NCBI GenBank assembly: GCA_016790285.1
Contig: JAEUPJ010000041.1
Location: 124,001-188,000, forward strand
From: Roseateles sp.
GTDB taxonomy: Bacteria > Pseudomonadota > Gammaproteobacteria > Burkholderiales > Burkholderiaceae_C
Direction: 5' to 3'
Length of the DNA stretch: 64,000 nt
The position numbers and the translations under genes are program-made. The notes under the pieces are model-generated. The model was not told where the DNA came from, did not search any database, and saw nothing but the letters and a program-made list of their open reading frames with translations. The number at the start of each line of letters is the position of its first letter. Positions within the stretch are counted from its first letter, which is position 1. Shown here piece by piece: positions 52,323-61,488 of the stretch.

Positions 52323-53636
52323 TCAGGCCGCGTCGGCTGGCGCGGCCTTGAACGGGCTGCGTTCAGGCGGCTCGTCGTGCTCGGCCGTGCGCGTGAGCGC
52401 GGTCGTGATCCAGTTCAGCGCCGACACGCGGTGGCGCACCGCGCAACTCAGCGGCTCCGGCTTGGCACCCATCTTGGCCTTGGGTTCCAGCGCCGTGCGG
52501 CCCAGGCTCAGGCGTGACGACCCGAAGGCGATCGCGTCCTGCACCGTGGACTGCAGCAGGCTCAGGTACAGCGGCGCGCTGGCGTTGGCCGCGCGGTCGT
52601 AGCCGATGTAGTAGCCCAGGGTCGTGTCGCCATCGTGCACGCTGGTGACGAAGCCGAGCCAGCGGCCGTCGGCATGCTCGGCCACCCGGCAGCGAAAGCG
52701 CGGGCCCAGGGCCTGCGCCAGGGCGGGCAGGTAGCCCGGCGTGAGGGTGGCCAGGCGCAGGCCCTGGGCCTGGTGCACCTGGCCGTACAGGCCGTACAGC
52801 TCGTCGGCGCGGGCCTGCATCTCGTCGGCCGAAGCTTCTCGCAGCGTCACGCCCGCGGCGGCGCAATCCTTGAGCAGCTTCTTGGCCGCGCTGCGGTAGC
52901 CCGAGGTCATGCTGGCAAGGTAGTCGTCCCAGCTGCGCCACTCGGGCCGCAGCGTCAGCACCATGTCGGGCTCGGTCTCGACGCTGCGGTAGCCCAGCAG
53001 GCGCAGGGCCGGTGGCACGTCGGCGCCGGGCAGGGCGAGGTCCTTGATGAGGGCGAGGTCGGACTGGCCATTGAGCTTGTCGGCGCGGCGCAGCCGGTAG
53101 ATGGCTTCGCACACGCCGTGCCACAGCTGCTCGGTGTCGGTGTGCGGCGCCAGCGCCATCGACCGCGGCCCCCAGACGAGCAGGTTGCCGCAGACGAGCA
53201 GGTGTTCCTTGAGCCCGGCCATGGGCGCGTCCACCAGCCGCGTGCTGCCGGGCTTGCGCAGCTGGGCGCCACCCACGGCCACACGCTGCAGCAGCAGCGC
53301 GGCCACGGGCTCGCCCTCGGCGTAGGCCATGGCGTAGCGGGGTTCGAGGTTGTCGGGTGCGTGCTGCTCCAGCACGCGCAAGTACTCGCGCGACAGGAAG
53401 ACGGTCTGCGCCGCCAGGCTGTCCCAGTGCGCCGGGTTCAGGAAGTCCACGCGGTCGGCCAGCACCAGCTGCAGCCCCGAACTGCTGCGCCGGGCGACGC
53501 GGCGTGCCTTGATGTCGTGCAGCGCCTGCACCGGGTGCACCGGCTGCGGCTTGAGCTTGCCCAGCGCGCGCCCGGTGCGCTTGAGCTTGGCCACCGTGGC
53601 CAGGAGGGGCTTCTTGACGAGGCGTGATGCCGACAT
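52323..53636 (-). CDS. GNAT/FemAB-like acetyltransferase family protein
   Basis: This 437-residue protein is convergent with hisD. The C-terminal half (about 235-400) has a BioF2/FemAB-like GNAT pattern (YLASMTSGYRSAAKKLLKDC, then DTTLGYYIGYDRAANASAPLYL). The N-terminus is basic with poly-Lys/Arg runs (LVKKPLLATVAKLKRTG). There is no signal peptide. Such proteins are often linked to cell-envelope or exopolysaccharide genes, but no partner is present here. The ATG chosen follows a short upstream frame of nine residues. It is part of the material lying between hisD and hisC. Function unknown. Confidence 0.75.
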   Translation of the reverse strand: MSASRLVKKPLLATVAKLKRTGRALGKLKPQPVHPVQALHDIKARRVARRSSSGLQLVLADRVDFLNPAHWDSLAAQTVFLSREYLRVLEQHAPDNLEPRYAMAYAEGEPVAALLLQRVAVGGAQLRKPGSTRLVDAPMAGLKEHLLVCGNLLVWGPRSMALAPHTDTEQLWHGVCEAIYRLRRADKLNGQSDLALIKDLALPGADVPPALRLLGYRSVETEPDMVLTLRPEWRSWDDYLASMTSGYRSAAKKLLKDCAAAGVTLREASADEMQARADELYGLYGQVHQAQGLRLATLTPGYLPALAQALGPRFRCRVAEHADGRWLGFVTSVHDGDTTLGYYIGYDRAANASAPLYLSLLQSTVQDAIAFGSSRLSLGRTALEPKAKMGAKPEPLSCAVRHRVSALNWITTALTRTAEHDEPPERSPFKAAPADAA

Positions 53637-53729
53637 CGTGCAGGCGAGAGTTGTGGAGCGCACAGACTACCCGAGTCGCGAACAGGGGCGATGGGCGGGC
53701 CGGGCGGCGGCGTCGGCTAGGCTGGTGCC

Positions 53730-54584
53730 ATGAGCGTGCGCCGTCGAGATCTGCTGCTGTCCGGTGCGGGGGCGTCCCTGCTGCCTGCCCATGGCGCGCT
53801 GCGCCGCCTGCGCATCCCGCGCGTGTCGGCCCGGGCCGACATGGCGCACGCCTACCCCGCGTTGCTGCTGGAGCAGGCGCTCGCTGCGGCCGGCGTTGCG
53901 GCGGAGCTGGTGCAGACGGACGAGCTCATCCCGCAGAACCGCGCGCTGCAGGCGCTGGGCCGTGAAACCGACCGGCTCGACGTGGTCTGGACCATGACGA
54001 CGGTGGAGCGCGAGCAGCAGGCCCGCGCCGTCCGCGTGCCGCTGTTCAAGGGGCTGTTCAGCTGGCGGCTCCTGCTGGCCGGGCCGGCGATGGCCGAGCG
54101 GCTGCGGCGGGTGCAGACGCTGGAGGAGCTGCGTGGCTTCTCGTTGGTGCAGGGCCTGGACTGGCCGGACACGGAGATCCTGCGTGCCAACCGGCTGCAG
54201 GTCATCGCCTCGCCCACCTACGAGGCCATGTTCAAGCAGCTGCGCCTGGGCCGGGCAGACGCCTTTCCGCGTTCCATCGAGGAGGTCTGGTGGGAGCACA
54301 AGCGCTCCGGCCAGGGCCTGGTCGTCGTGCCGGACCTGTGCCTGCACTACCCGACCGCGGTCTTCTACTTCGTGGGCCCCGCCGATGAAGCGCTCGGCAC
54401 GGCCATCGAGCTGGGCCTGCAGCGCCTGCGGGCCAGCGGGGCCTTCGACCGGCTCTTCCTGAAGCACCATGGCGAGGACATCGCCCGGGCGCAGCTGGGC
54501 AGGCGCCGCGTCATCGAGCTGCACAACCCGCTGCTGCCCAAGCAGACGCCGCTGGACCGGGCGGAACTCTGGTTCAGCCCCTGA
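53730..54584 (+). CDS. Periplasmic substrate-binding-like protein (SBP family 3 type)
   Basis: This 284-residue protein has a Tat-like signal (VRRRDLLLSGAGASLLPAHG, about 3-22) and a bilobed SBP-3-like fold (LLLAGPAMAERLRRVQTLEELRGFSLVQG; AYEAMFKQLRLGRADAFPRS-like segment near 165). No ABC permease or ATPase is beside it, so it may be a sensor partner rather than a transporter part. It converges with a chemoreceptor gene 18 bases away. It belongs to the block between hisD and hisC. Ligand unknown. Confidence 0.72.
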   Translation: MSVRRRDLLLSGAGASLLPAHGALRRLRIPRVSARADMAHAYPALLLEQALAAAGVAAELVQTDELIPQNRALQALGRETDRLDVVWTMTTVEREQQARAVRVPLFKGLFSWRLLLAGPAMAERLRRVQTLEELRGFSLVQGLDWPDTEILRANRLQVIASPTYEAMFKQLRLGRADAFPRSIEEVWWEHKRSGQGLVVVPDLCLHYPTAVFYFVGPADEALGTAIELGLQRLRASGAFDRLFLKHHGEDIARAQLGRRRVIELHNPLLPKQTPLDRAELWFSP

Positions 54585-54602
54585 GCGCCTGGCCAGGGGC
54601 CG

Positions 54603-56165
54603 TCACCGCACGCGGAAGACGGAGATGGCGTCCACCAGCTTGGTCGACTGGTTCTGCAGGGATTCCGCAGCTGCGGCGGCTTCCTCCACGAGCGCGGCGT
54701 TCTGCTGCGTGCTGCGGTCCATCTCCTGGATGCTCTTGTTGACGTCGGCGATGCTGCCCGCCTGTTCATGCGTGGCCAGGGTGATCTCCGACACCAGGGT
54801 CTCGACCTGGCCGATGGCGTCCACGATGCGCTGGATGGATTCGCCCGCCACCTTGACCCGCTGGCCGCCCTGGTCGACCTGCTCGACCGATGCGCTGATC
54901 AGGCTGCGAATCTCCTTGGCGGCATCGCCGCTGCGGCCGGCCAGGCTGCGCACCTCGCTGGCAACCACCGCGAAACCCCGGCCGTGCTCGCCCGCGCGGG
55001 CCGCCTCGACAGCGGCATTCAGCGCCAGGATGTTGGTCTGGAAGGCGATGCCGTCGATGGTCGCGATGATCTCGCTGATGCGCCGGGCGTGGACGCTGAT
55101 CGCGTCCATCGTGCTCACCACCTGACTGAAGGCCTGGCCGCCCTCGCGCGCCATCTGCGTGGCGCTGCCGGCAAGCTGGTTGGCCTGCTGGGAGGTCTCC
55201 GCGCTCTGGCGCACGCTCTGCGTGAGCTCGACCAGGGCGGAGGCCGTCTGCTGCAGGGCCGACGCGGCCTGCTCGGTGCGGTGCGCCAGGTCCGTGTTGC
55301 CGATCGAGATCTCGCGCGAGGCGGTGTCGATCTCGTCGGCCGAGCTGCGGATGTGCGCCACCATCTGGTTGAAGCGGTCCGCGGTGTCCTGCAGCGCCAC
55401 GAGCACGCGGCCGGTGGCGTCGCGCCCGGGGTCGGCGACAGGGTCCATGGCGAGGTTGCCGCTGGCCAGTTCGCCAGCGATCTCCCGAGCCCGCAGCAGC
55501 GGGCGCGAGATGAGCGCCGCGCACCACCAGGTGGCTGCGCCGGACAGCGCCAGCGCGATGATCAACATGACCACGGTGCTTGTGCGCGAGCGGGCCACGG
55601 TGGCCTGGGTTGCCTCGGACTTGTCCTTCACGATGACCGACTGCGCATCGACGAGTTCCGTCATCAGCTTGGAGAGCTTCTCGTGCGAGTCGGTCGCGGT
55701 GGCCATCATGGCTGCGGCCGCGGACAGGCCGCCGCTTTTCATGTCCAGCGTGTCGCTCGCGAGCTTGCTGAACTTCTGGTAGGCCTTGGCGGCCTCGCCC
55801 AGCTTGGCGGCCTCGCTCTCCCCAGTGAACTGCGCCTTGGCCGCCTCGAACATCTGCGCGACCTGCTTGAGTTCGGACACCACGAACTTGTCCGCCGCCT
55901 CGATCTTGTCGGCCTTCTCGCCCGCGCCCTCCAGCGCCAGGCTGCGCATGACCTGGCCGTTCAGCGCCGTGACGCGTTCGCGGATCTGCGAGGCGGTGGC
56001 CACCTTGGGCAGGGCCTGGTTGGCGAGTTCATCGACAGCAGCACCGGTCTGCCGCCCGTTCCACAGCGATTGCGCCGCCAGGATGACCAGGCACAGGGCC
56101 ACGATGGCCGGGGCCAGCGCCACCTTCAGGGCAACGGGCAGGCTCTTCACGAAGGCCAGAATCAT
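54603..56165 (-). CDS. Methyl-accepting chemotaxis protein
   Basis: This 520-residue chemoreceptor has membrane segments at about 12-33 and 190-212. A four-helix-bundle-like periplasmic domain of about 155 residues lies between, then HAMP (about 213-265) and the signalling coiled coil with tip [20 protein letters not shown] (about 364-383). The C-terminus (VFRVR) has no docking pentapeptide. The ATG has a GGGAGA site upstream; longer frames are shadows. It lies 74 bases downstream of a secreted Cache protein gene on the same strand, so the Cache protein may be its ligand-binding partner. Confidence 0.94.
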   Translation of the reverse strand: MILAFVKSLPVALKVALAPAIVALCLVILAAQSLWNGRQTGAAVDELANQALPKVATASQIRERVTALNGQVMRSLALEGAGEKADKIEAADKFVVSELKQVAQMFEAAKAQFTGESEAAKLGEAAKAYQKFSKLASDTLDMKSGGLSAAAAMMATATDSHEKLSKLMTELVDAQSVIVKDKSEATQATVARSRTSTVVMLIIALALSGAATWWCAALISRPLLRAREIAGELASGNLAMDPVADPGRDATGRVLVALQDTADRFNQMVAHIRSSADEIDTASREISIGNTDLAHRTEQAASALQQTASALVELTQSVRQSAETSQQANQLAGSATQMAREGGQAFSQVVSTMDAISVHARRISEIIATIDGIAFQTNILALNAAVEAARAGEHGRGFAVVASEVRSLAGRSGDAAKEIRSLISASVEQVDQGGQRVKVAGESIQRIVDAIGQVETLVSEITLATHEQAGSIADVNKSIQEMDRSTQQNAALVEEAAAAAESLQNQSTKLVDAISVFRVR

Positions 56166-56239
56166 GTTCTCTCCCAAGTCGGGACGTGAGGGCACGCCGG
56201 CGTGCCAGGCAGCCGGCGTCGTGCGGGCGCGCTCAGCGC

Positions 56240-56704
56240 TCAGCGGTAGATGCCGACGCCGATGAAGCCGTCGAAGTCGGGCACCTTGCGCACCAGCGTG
56301 CTCTTGCCCTCGACCTTCTTGGTGGTCGGGTTGGCCCAGTCGTAGTCCACCCAGCCGCCAGCGGGCGAGGACTTGGCTTGCTTGGCCATCTCCCCGACCG
56401 TGAACAGTCCGCTGGGCGTCTTCATCTCCGAGAAGTCCTTGCCGACCATCTTCGGGTTGGCGCCGTTGACCACGGCGATGCCGTTCATCGTGAAGCCGAT
56501 GACGTAGAGGTCTTTCTTGGTCCAGGCGGCCTTGTCGTTGTTGAAGTCGGCGAAGGCCTTCTCGTGGCCCACCTTCTTGATGTGAGCCATGGCCGACTCC
56601 AGCAGTGCGGTGGCTTCGGCCTTGGAGCCCTTCTCCTGGGCCAGGGCTGGCAACGCCATGCAGGCGGTCAGCGTGAGGCACAGCAAGTGGCGGCGAGCAA
56701 GCAT
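56240..56704 (-). CDS. Secreted single Cache-domain protein
   Basis: This 154-residue protein has a signal peptide (about 1-22, ending ALAQ). A single small-molecule-binding Cache domain follows (about 30-150, with LLESAMAHIKKVGHEKAFADF, DLYVIGFTMNGIAVVNGANPKMVGK and a C-terminal VPDFDGFIGVGIYR). Cache domains usually form the outer part of a chemoreceptor or kinase, but here the domain is a free periplasmic protein. The chemoreceptor gene directly downstream has only a helical outer domain, so the two may work as a split receptor. A GGAGA site lies before the ATG. Confidence 0.85.
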   Translation of the reverse strand: MLARRHLLCLTLTACMALPALAQEKGSKAEATALLESAMAHIKKVGHEKAFADFNNDKAAWTKKDLYVIGFTMNGIAVVNGANPKMVGKDFSEMKTPSGLFTVGEMAKQAKSSPAGGWVDYDWANPTTKKVEGKSTLVRKVPDFDGFIGVGIYR

Positions 56705-56875
56705 GGGGGTCTCCTTCGTTCAAAGATCCGGGGGCGCCCATGTCGACTTGTCGCGCACTGTGCTTCTTATCGACGCCCCTAGACCGAACTTTGATCTGCG
56801 CACAAGTGCTCCCCATCGTAGGAAGCCCACCCCGGAGCGGCGAGGAACAAAGTCACACAGCCGCCATGGCTGGCG

Positions 56876-56905
56876 ACACGAACTTCGTGTTCCACGAACT
56901 TCGTG
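56876..56905. promoter_or_regulatory. Tandem operator palindromes before the vapB-like gene
   Basis: ACACGAACTTCGTGT (56876-56890) and CACGAACTTCGTG (56893-56905) are perfect palindromes sharing the core CGAA-C-TTCG, with centres 16 bases apart. The second ends 14 bases before the vapB-like ATG. Twin palindromes like these are typical of autoregulated toxin-antitoxin operons. Confidence 0.8.
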
Positions 56906-56919
56906 ATACCCTGCGGGTC

Positions 56920-57138
56920 ATGAAGAACGTCACCGTGTCCATGGACGACGCCGTGGCCGAATGGGCCCGGCTGGAGGCTGCGCGGCGCAACACCAGCGTG
57001 TCGCGGCTGCTGGGCGAGCTGCTCGCCGAGAAGATGCGGCACGACGACGCCTACCAGCGCGCGCTGCAGGACTGGCAGCACCGCGAGCGGTCCTGGTCGT
57101 CTGACGGCCAGCCCTACCCGGGCCGGGGCGTGCTGTGA
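56920..57138 (+). CDS. VapB-like antitoxin
   Basis: This 72-residue protein starts with a ribbon-helix-helix-like motif (NVTVSMDDAVAEWARLEAARR, about 3-23). A helical segment and a flexible, proline- and glycine-containing end ([14 protein letters not shown]) follow. It likely binds the PIN-domain toxin encoded next and represses the pair through the two palindromes upstream. The stop overlaps the GTG of the toxin gene (GTGA). It lies between the chemosensory block and hisC. No transposon remnant was seen around it. Confidence 0.8.
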   Translation: MKNVTVSMDDAVAEWARLEAARRNTSVSRLLGELLAEKMRHDDAYQRALQDWQHRERSWSSDGQPYPGRGVL

Positions 57139-57578
57139 GCGCGGCGCTGGTTTTCGTGGACACCTCGGTGCTGCTGTTCAGCGAGGACGGCGCGCACCCC
57201 GCCGAGCGCGAGCAGGTGCTGGCCTGGCTGCGCACGCTGTGGGCCACGCGCACGGGCCGCGTCTCGGTGCAGGTGCTCAATGACTTCTACCTGCTGGCCA
57301 CGCAGCGCGTCTCGCCCCCCATGCCGCAGGGCGACGTGCGCGCCGAAGTGCGCCGCTACCAGCACTGGCGCCCCTGGCAGACCGACCAGGCCACCGTCGA
57401 GTCCGCCTGGTCGCTGGAGAGCCGCTTCGGCCTGCCCTTCGTCGACGCCCTCGTCGTGGCCAGCGCCAAGGCCCAGGGCTGCAGCCTGCTGCTGAGCCTG
57501 GCGCTGCCGCACGAGGCCGTCTACGACAGCGTGCAGGTGCTCAACCCCCTCGTCACTCCCGCCCCCGTCGAACCATGA
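57135..57578 (+). CDS. VapC-like PIN-domain toxin (ribonuclease)
   Basis: This 147-residue protein is a PIN domain. The acidic metal-binding residues appear in [14 protein letters not shown] (D9 region), a conserved Glu/Asp in the middle, and [19 protein letters not shown] (Asp about 113). Such toxins cut RNA, often tRNA. The start is GTG overlapping the antitoxin stop. The TGA overlaps the ATG of hisC (ATGA), so toxin translation is coupled to histidine synthesis. This is unusual, and may mean that the pair is stably embedded in the operon. Confidence 0.85.
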   Translation: MSAALVFVDTSVLLFSEDGAHPAEREQVLAWLRTLWATRTGRVSVQVLNDFYLLATQRVSPPMPQGDVRAEVRRYQHWRPWQTDQATVESAWSLESRFGLPFVDALVVASAKAQGCSLLLSLALPHEAVYDSVQVLNPLVTPAPVEP

Positions 57579-58657
57579 CCGACTCGCTCGCACTCGCCCT
57601 GGACCGCATCCGCCCGGACGTGCGCGCCGCGCATGCGTACGTCGTGCAACCCAGCGCCGGCCTGCTCAAGCTCGACGCGATGGAGAACCCCTACCGCCTG
57701 CCGCCCGCGCTGCAGCAGGCGCTCGGCGCGCGGCTCAGCGCCCTGGCGCTGAACCGCTACCCGGCCGAGCGCACGGCAGAACTCGCGCGCGCCCTGGCCC
57801 GCCACGCGGGCGTGGGCGACGAGGTGGGCGTCACGCTGGGCAACGGGTCGGACGAACTCATCGGCCTGCTGACGCTGGCAGTGGCCAAGCCCGGCGCGGC
57901 CGTGCTGGCCCCCGTGCCGGGCTTCGTCATGTACGAGGCACTGGCGCGCCAGCACCGGCTGGACTTCATCGGCGTGCCGCTGCGCGCCGACGACTTCGAG
58001 CTGGACGAGCCCGCCATGCTGGCCGCCATCGAGCAGCACCAGCCGGCCCTCATCTACCTGGCCTACCCGAACAACCCCACGGCCACGCTGTGGGACGCCG
58101 CCGTCATCGAGCGCATCGCGCAGGCGTCCACGGGCCTGGTCGTCATGGACGAGGCCTACCAGCCCTTCGCCAGCGCCGACAGCCTGGCCCTGATGGCGCG
58201 CCAGAAGAATGTGCTCGTCATGCGCACGATGAGCAAGTTCGGCCTGGCCGGCGTGCGCATCGGCTACCTGCTGGGCGACGCGCAGCTGGTGGACCAGGTC
58301 GAGAAGCTGCGCCCGCCCTACAACATCAGCGTGCTCAACGCCGAAGCGGCCTTCTTTGCGCTGGAGCATGCCGACGTCTACGCCGCGCAGGCGGCCGAGC
58401 TGCGCGCCGAGCGCGAGCGCGTGAGCGCGGCACTCGCGGCAATGCCCCGTGTGCAGGTATGGCCCAGCCAGGGCAATATGATCCTTGCGAGAGTGCCCGA
58501 TGCGGCGGCGACCTTCGCCGCGCTCAAGGCCCGTGGCGTGCTGATCAAGAACGTCTCGGGGCTGCACCCGCTGCTCGCGAACTGCCTGCGTTTCACGGTC
58601 GGTACGCCCGACGAAAACACCCGTCTTCTCGCCGAACTCCCGAGCTGCCTGTCATGA
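57575..58657 (+). CDS. hisC: Histidinol-phosphate aminotransferase
   Basis: This 360-residue PLP enzyme makes histidinol phosphate in histidine synthesis. The PLP lysine is K221 in TMSKFGLAG, and the phosphate-binding and tail segments (ENPYRLP near the start, [13 protein letters not shown] near the end) are typical. It starts with an ATG overlapping the stop of the VapC-like toxin gene and overlaps hisB at its end. The usual direct hisD-hisC junction of this order is interrupted by about 5.3 kb. Confidence 0.97.
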   Translation: MTDSLALALDRIRPDVRAAHAYVVQPSAGLLKLDAMENPYRLPPALQQALGARLSALALNRYPAERTAELARALARHAGVGDEVGVTLGNGSDELIGLLTLAVAKPGAAVLAPVPGFVMYEALARQHRLDFIGVPLRADDFELDEPAMLAAIEQHQPALIYLAYPNNPTATLWDAAVIERIAQASTGLVVMDEAYQPFASADSLALMARQKNVLVMRTMSKFGLAGVRIGYLLGDAQLVDQVEKLRPPYNISVLNAEAAFFALEHADVYAAQAAELRAERERVSAALAAMPRVQVWPSQGNMILARVPDAAATFAALKARGVLIKNVSGLHPLLANCLRFTVGTPDENTRLLAELPSCLS

Positions 58658-59250
58658 CCACCCCCCGCATCGCCGAAGTCACCCGCAACACCCGCGAGAC
58701 GCGCATCACCGTGCGCGTGAACCTCGACGGCACGGGCCAGTCCAAGCTGCACACCGGCATCGGCTTCTTCGACCACATGCTCGACCAGATCGCCCGCCAC
58801 GGCCTGATCGACCTGGACATCCACTGCGAGGGCGACCTGCACATCGACGGCCACCACACGGTTGAAGACGTCGGCATCACACTCGGCATGGCGGTGGCGC
58901 AGGCCGTGGGCGACAAGGCCGGCCTCACGCGCTACGGCCACAGCTACGTGCCGCTGGATGAAGCCCTGTCGCGCGTCGTCATCGACCTCTCCGGCCGCCC
59001 GGGCCTGCACATGGACGTCAAGTTCACCGCCGGCAGCATCGGCGCCTTCGACACCCAACTCACTTTCGAGTTCTTCCAGGGCTTCGCCAACCTGGCGCTG
59101 GCGACCGTGCACATCGACAACCTCAAGGGCCACAACGCCCACCACCAGGCCGAGACGATGTTCAAGGCCTTCGGCCGCGCGCTGCGCATGGCGACCACGC
59201 CCGACCCGCGCTCGGCGGGTGTCATCCCGTCCACGAAAGGCTCGCTGTGA
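58654..59250 (+). CDS. hisB: Imidazoleglycerol-phosphate dehydratase
   Basis: This 198-residue enzyme dehydrates imidazoleglycerol phosphate. Metal-binding histidine motifs are clear: [27 protein letters not shown] and [14 protein letters not shown]. It is monofunctional, without the phosphatase domain of the enteric HisB. Coupled to hisC by an ATGA overlap and to hisH by a GTGA overlap. In many relatives a marC-like gene follows; here hisH follows directly. Confidence 0.97.
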   Translation: MTTPRIAEVTRNTRETRITVRVNLDGTGQSKLHTGIGFFDHMLDQIARHGLIDLDIHCEGDLHIDGHHTVEDVGITLGMAVAQAVGDKAGLTRYGHSYVPLDEALSRVVIDLSGRPGLHMDVKFTAGSIGAFDTQLTFEFFQGFANLALATVHIDNLKGHNAHHQAETMFKAFGRALRMATTPDPRSAGVIPSTKGSL

Positions 59251-59894
59251 GCAAGACGGTTGCCGTGGTGGATTACGGCATGGGCAACCTGCGCTCGGTG
59301 TCGCAGGCCGTCATCCATGCCGCCGAGGGCCAGGGGTTCGACGTGGCCATCACCTGCGACCCGGCCGTGATCCGTGCGGCCGACCGCGTCGTGCTGCCGG
59401 GGCAGGGCGCCATGCGCGACTGCATGGCCGAGCTCGCCGCCTCCGGCGCGAAGGACGCCGTGCTGGAGGCCGCCGCCACCAAGCCCCTGCTGGGCGTGTG
59501 CGTGGGCATGCAGATGCTGCTGGACCACAGCGAAGAGCAGGACACCCCCGGCCTCGGCCTCATCCCGGGGCGCGTGCAGCGCTTTCGCCTGGAAGGGCAG
59601 CTGCAGGAAGACGGCAGCCGCTTCAAGGTGCCGCAGATGGGCTGGAACCGCGTGCACCAGCCGCGTGCCCACCCAGTGTGGGATGGCATTCCCGACGAGA
59701 GCTGGTTCTACTTCGTGCACAGCTTCTACGCGACGACCGCGCAGCCCGAGCACAGTGCCGGCGAAACCGACTACGGCCTTCGCTTTACCTGCGCCGTGGC
59801 GCGGGATAACATTTTTGCGACCCAATTCCACCCTGAGAAAAGTGCTGCGCTGGGCCTCGCCCTCTACCGCAACTTCCTGCTCTGGAAGCCTTGA
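59247..59894 (+). CDS. hisH: Imidazole glycerol phosphate synthase, glutamine amidotransferase subunit
   Basis: This 215-residue class I amidotransferase supplies ammonia to HisF. The catalytic cysteine lies in GVCVGMQ (about 84-90) and His-Glu in FHPEKS (about 194-199). GTG start overlapping the hisB stop. Three tandem hairpins follow in the gap before hisA. Confidence 0.97.
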   Translation: MSKTVAVVDYGMGNLRSVSQAVIHAAEGQGFDVAITCDPAVIRAADRVVLPGQGAMRDCMAELAASGAKDAVLEAAATKPLLGVCVGMQMLLDHSEEQDTPGLGLIPGRVQRFRLEGQLQEDGSRFKVPQMGWNRVHQPRAHPVWDGIPDESWFYFVHSFYATTAQPEHSAGETDYGLRFTCAVARDNIFATQFHPEKSAALGLALYRNFLLWKP

Positions 59895-59905
59895 CCCACC
59901 CCCTA

Positions 59906-59964
59906 CCGACTTCGTCGGCCCCCTCAAGGGGGCGCCGTTGGTGGCCCGGCAAAGCCGGATCCAC
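59906..59964. repeat. Three tandem hairpins between hisH and hisA
   Basis: CCGAC-ttc-GTCGG (59906-59918), CCCCC-tcaa-GGGGG (59919-59932) and GTGG/CCAC around CCGGC-aaa-GCCGG (about 59941-59964) follow one another. I recall similar units scattered in related Burkholderiales genomes, so this is probably a REP-like element. It could process or stabilise the his mRNA. Confidence 0.7.
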
Positions 59965-60024
59965 GACGGCCGTTGAGTCAGGCACCACGTCCTTCAATCT
60001 CTCGTCTCCACTCCCCACTCGGCC

Positions 60025-60774
60025 ATGCTGCTGATCCCTGCCATCGACCTCAAAGACGGTCGCTGCGTCCGCCTGAAGCAAGGCGACATGAACGACTCGA
60101 CCACCTTCGGCGAGGACCCCGCCGCGATGGCCCGCCGATGGCTGGATGCCGGCGCGCGCCGCCTGCACTTGGTCGACCTGAACGGCGCCTTCGCGGGCAA
60201 GCCGGTCAACGAGTCGGCCATCAAGGCCATCATCAAGGAGGTGGGCGACGAGATCCCCATCCAGCTCGGCGGCGGCATCCGTGACCTCGACACCATCGAG
60301 CGCTACCTCGACGACGGCCTGTCCTACGTCATCATCGGCACGGCCGCGGTCAAGAACCCCGGCTTCCTGAAAGACGCCTGCAGCGCCTTCGGCGGCCACA
60401 TCATCGTGGGCCTGGACGCGAAAGACGGCAAGGTCGCGACCGACGGCTGGAGCAAGCTCACGGGCCACGAGGTCATCGACCTGGGCCGCAAGTTCCAGGA
60501 CTACGGCGTGGAAGGCATCATCTATACCGACATCGGCCGCGACGGCATGCTCACCGGCATCAACATCGAGGCCACCGTCAAGCTCGCCCAGGCGCTGACG
60601 ATCCCCGTCATCGCCTCCGGCGGCCTGTCCGACATCGCCGACATCGAGCGGCTGTGCGCCGTCGAGAGCGAAGGGGTGGAAGGCGTCATCTGCGGCCGCT
60701 CCATCTACACCGGCGCACTCGACTTCGCCGCCGCTCAGCGGCGAGCCGACGAACTGCTCGCCGCCGCGGGCTGA
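60025..60774 (+). CDS. hisA: ProFAR isomerase
   Basis: This 249-residue TIM barrel isomerises ProFAR in histidine synthesis. Catalytic Asp at D8 (IPAIDLKDG) and in the second half (YTDIGRDGM, about 169-177) are present, and phosphate-binding GGGIRDLDT (about 82-90) and ASGGLSD fit the family. Start ATG after the hairpin cluster, with no strong Shine-Dalgarno sequence. hisF does not follow directly; an antisense PEP-CTERM gene lies between. Confidence 0.96.
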   Translation: MLLIPAIDLKDGRCVRLKQGDMNDSTTFGEDPAAMARRWLDAGARRLHLVDLNGAFAGKPVNESAIKAIIKEVGDEIPIQLGGGIRDLDTIERYLDDGLSYVIIGTAAVKNPGFLKDACSAFGGHIIVGLDAKDGKVATDGWSKLTGHEVIDLGRKFQDYGVEGIIYTDIGRDGMLTGINIEATVKLAQALTIPVIASGGLSDIADIERLCAVESEGVEGVICGRSIYTGALDFAAAQRRADELLAAAG

Positions 60775-60775
60775 C

Positions 60776-61375
60776 TCAGCCGCGCGCCGCGCTGCGGCGT
60801 CGGCGTGCTGCCAGCGCCAGCACGCCCAGGCCGCCGAGCATCAGCGCATACGTCTCCGGCTCCGGCACTGGCACCAGCAGTGCGCGGATCTCGCCGCCGG
60901 CGAATGCGCTCGAGTGCACGTTCAGGTAGGCGTTGCCGCTGTTCAGGCCGGCCACCAGGTCGTTGAAGGCCGTGCCCACCGTGTTCCCGTGCGCGGCGAT
61001 GAACGCTGCGTTGTAGCTGCTGGCCAGCGACATGTCGAAGGTGTGGTCGTAGGTGCCCGCCTTCACGCCCGTGGGGAAGCCCGTGAAGCTCGGCGTCTGC
61101 GAGGCCACGCCCACGTTGGACGCGCCGGGCGAGGCGGTGCAGCAGTGGATGTGTGCGGCCGTCACGTTGCCGACGAGGTCGGCGAAGCTGACCTGCACGC
61201 GCATCGTCATCAGGTCGAAGTCGAAGGTCACGGTCGCGTAGCCGCTGCCGGTGGTCGTCGCAGCCGGGATCTCGCTGCTGCCCAGCAGCGGGGCGGCATA
61301 GACCTGTTCATGGGCAAGGGCGGGCTGGGCACTGATCAGGGTGGCAGCCAGCAGGGCCGGGGCAAGCAGTCGCAT
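60776..61375 (-). CDS. PEP-CTERM protein with CHRD domain
   Basis: This 199-residue secreted protein has a signal peptide (about 1-21, ending ALAH) and a CHRD domain (about 25-165, with [34 protein letters not shown], then [20 protein letters not shown]). A PEP-CTERM tail follows (VPVPEPETY, hydrophobic stretch, [10 protein letters not shown]). Function of the domain is unknown in bacteria. The second of two ATGs is chosen because GGAG lies six bases before it. It lies antisense to the his operon between hisA and hisF and is the second PEP-CTERM protein of the window. Its stop abuts hisA. Confidence 0.85.
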   Translation of the reverse strand: MRLLAPALLAATLISAQPALAHEQVYAAPLLGSSEIPAATTTGSGYATVTFDFDLMTMRVQVSFADLVGNVTAAHIHCCTASPGASNVGVASQTPSFTGFPTGVKAGTYDHTFDMSLASSYNAAFIAAHGNTVGTAFNDLVAGLNSGNAYLNVHSSAFAGGEIRALLVPVPEPETYALMLGGLGVLALAARRRRSAARG

Positions 61376-61488
61376 CGTCATCTCCGTCGGGTGGGTTGAG
61401 CACCCGCGATTGGGCAGTCGTTTGCGCGGCCTGCGTAGCCCTAATCAGGAAAGGAATAATCCAGGCTGCTTTCCCGTCTACCCCGCTC

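Noticed and set aside
52363-53124. Open frame of 253 codons inside the GNAT-like gene
   Set aside because: Same strand but another frame, Arg/Pro/Ala-rich; it is a shadow of the real frame.
56920-57578. Reading the VapBC-like pair as part of a mobile island
   Set aside because: No integrase, tRNA, direct repeats or base-composition change were seen around it.
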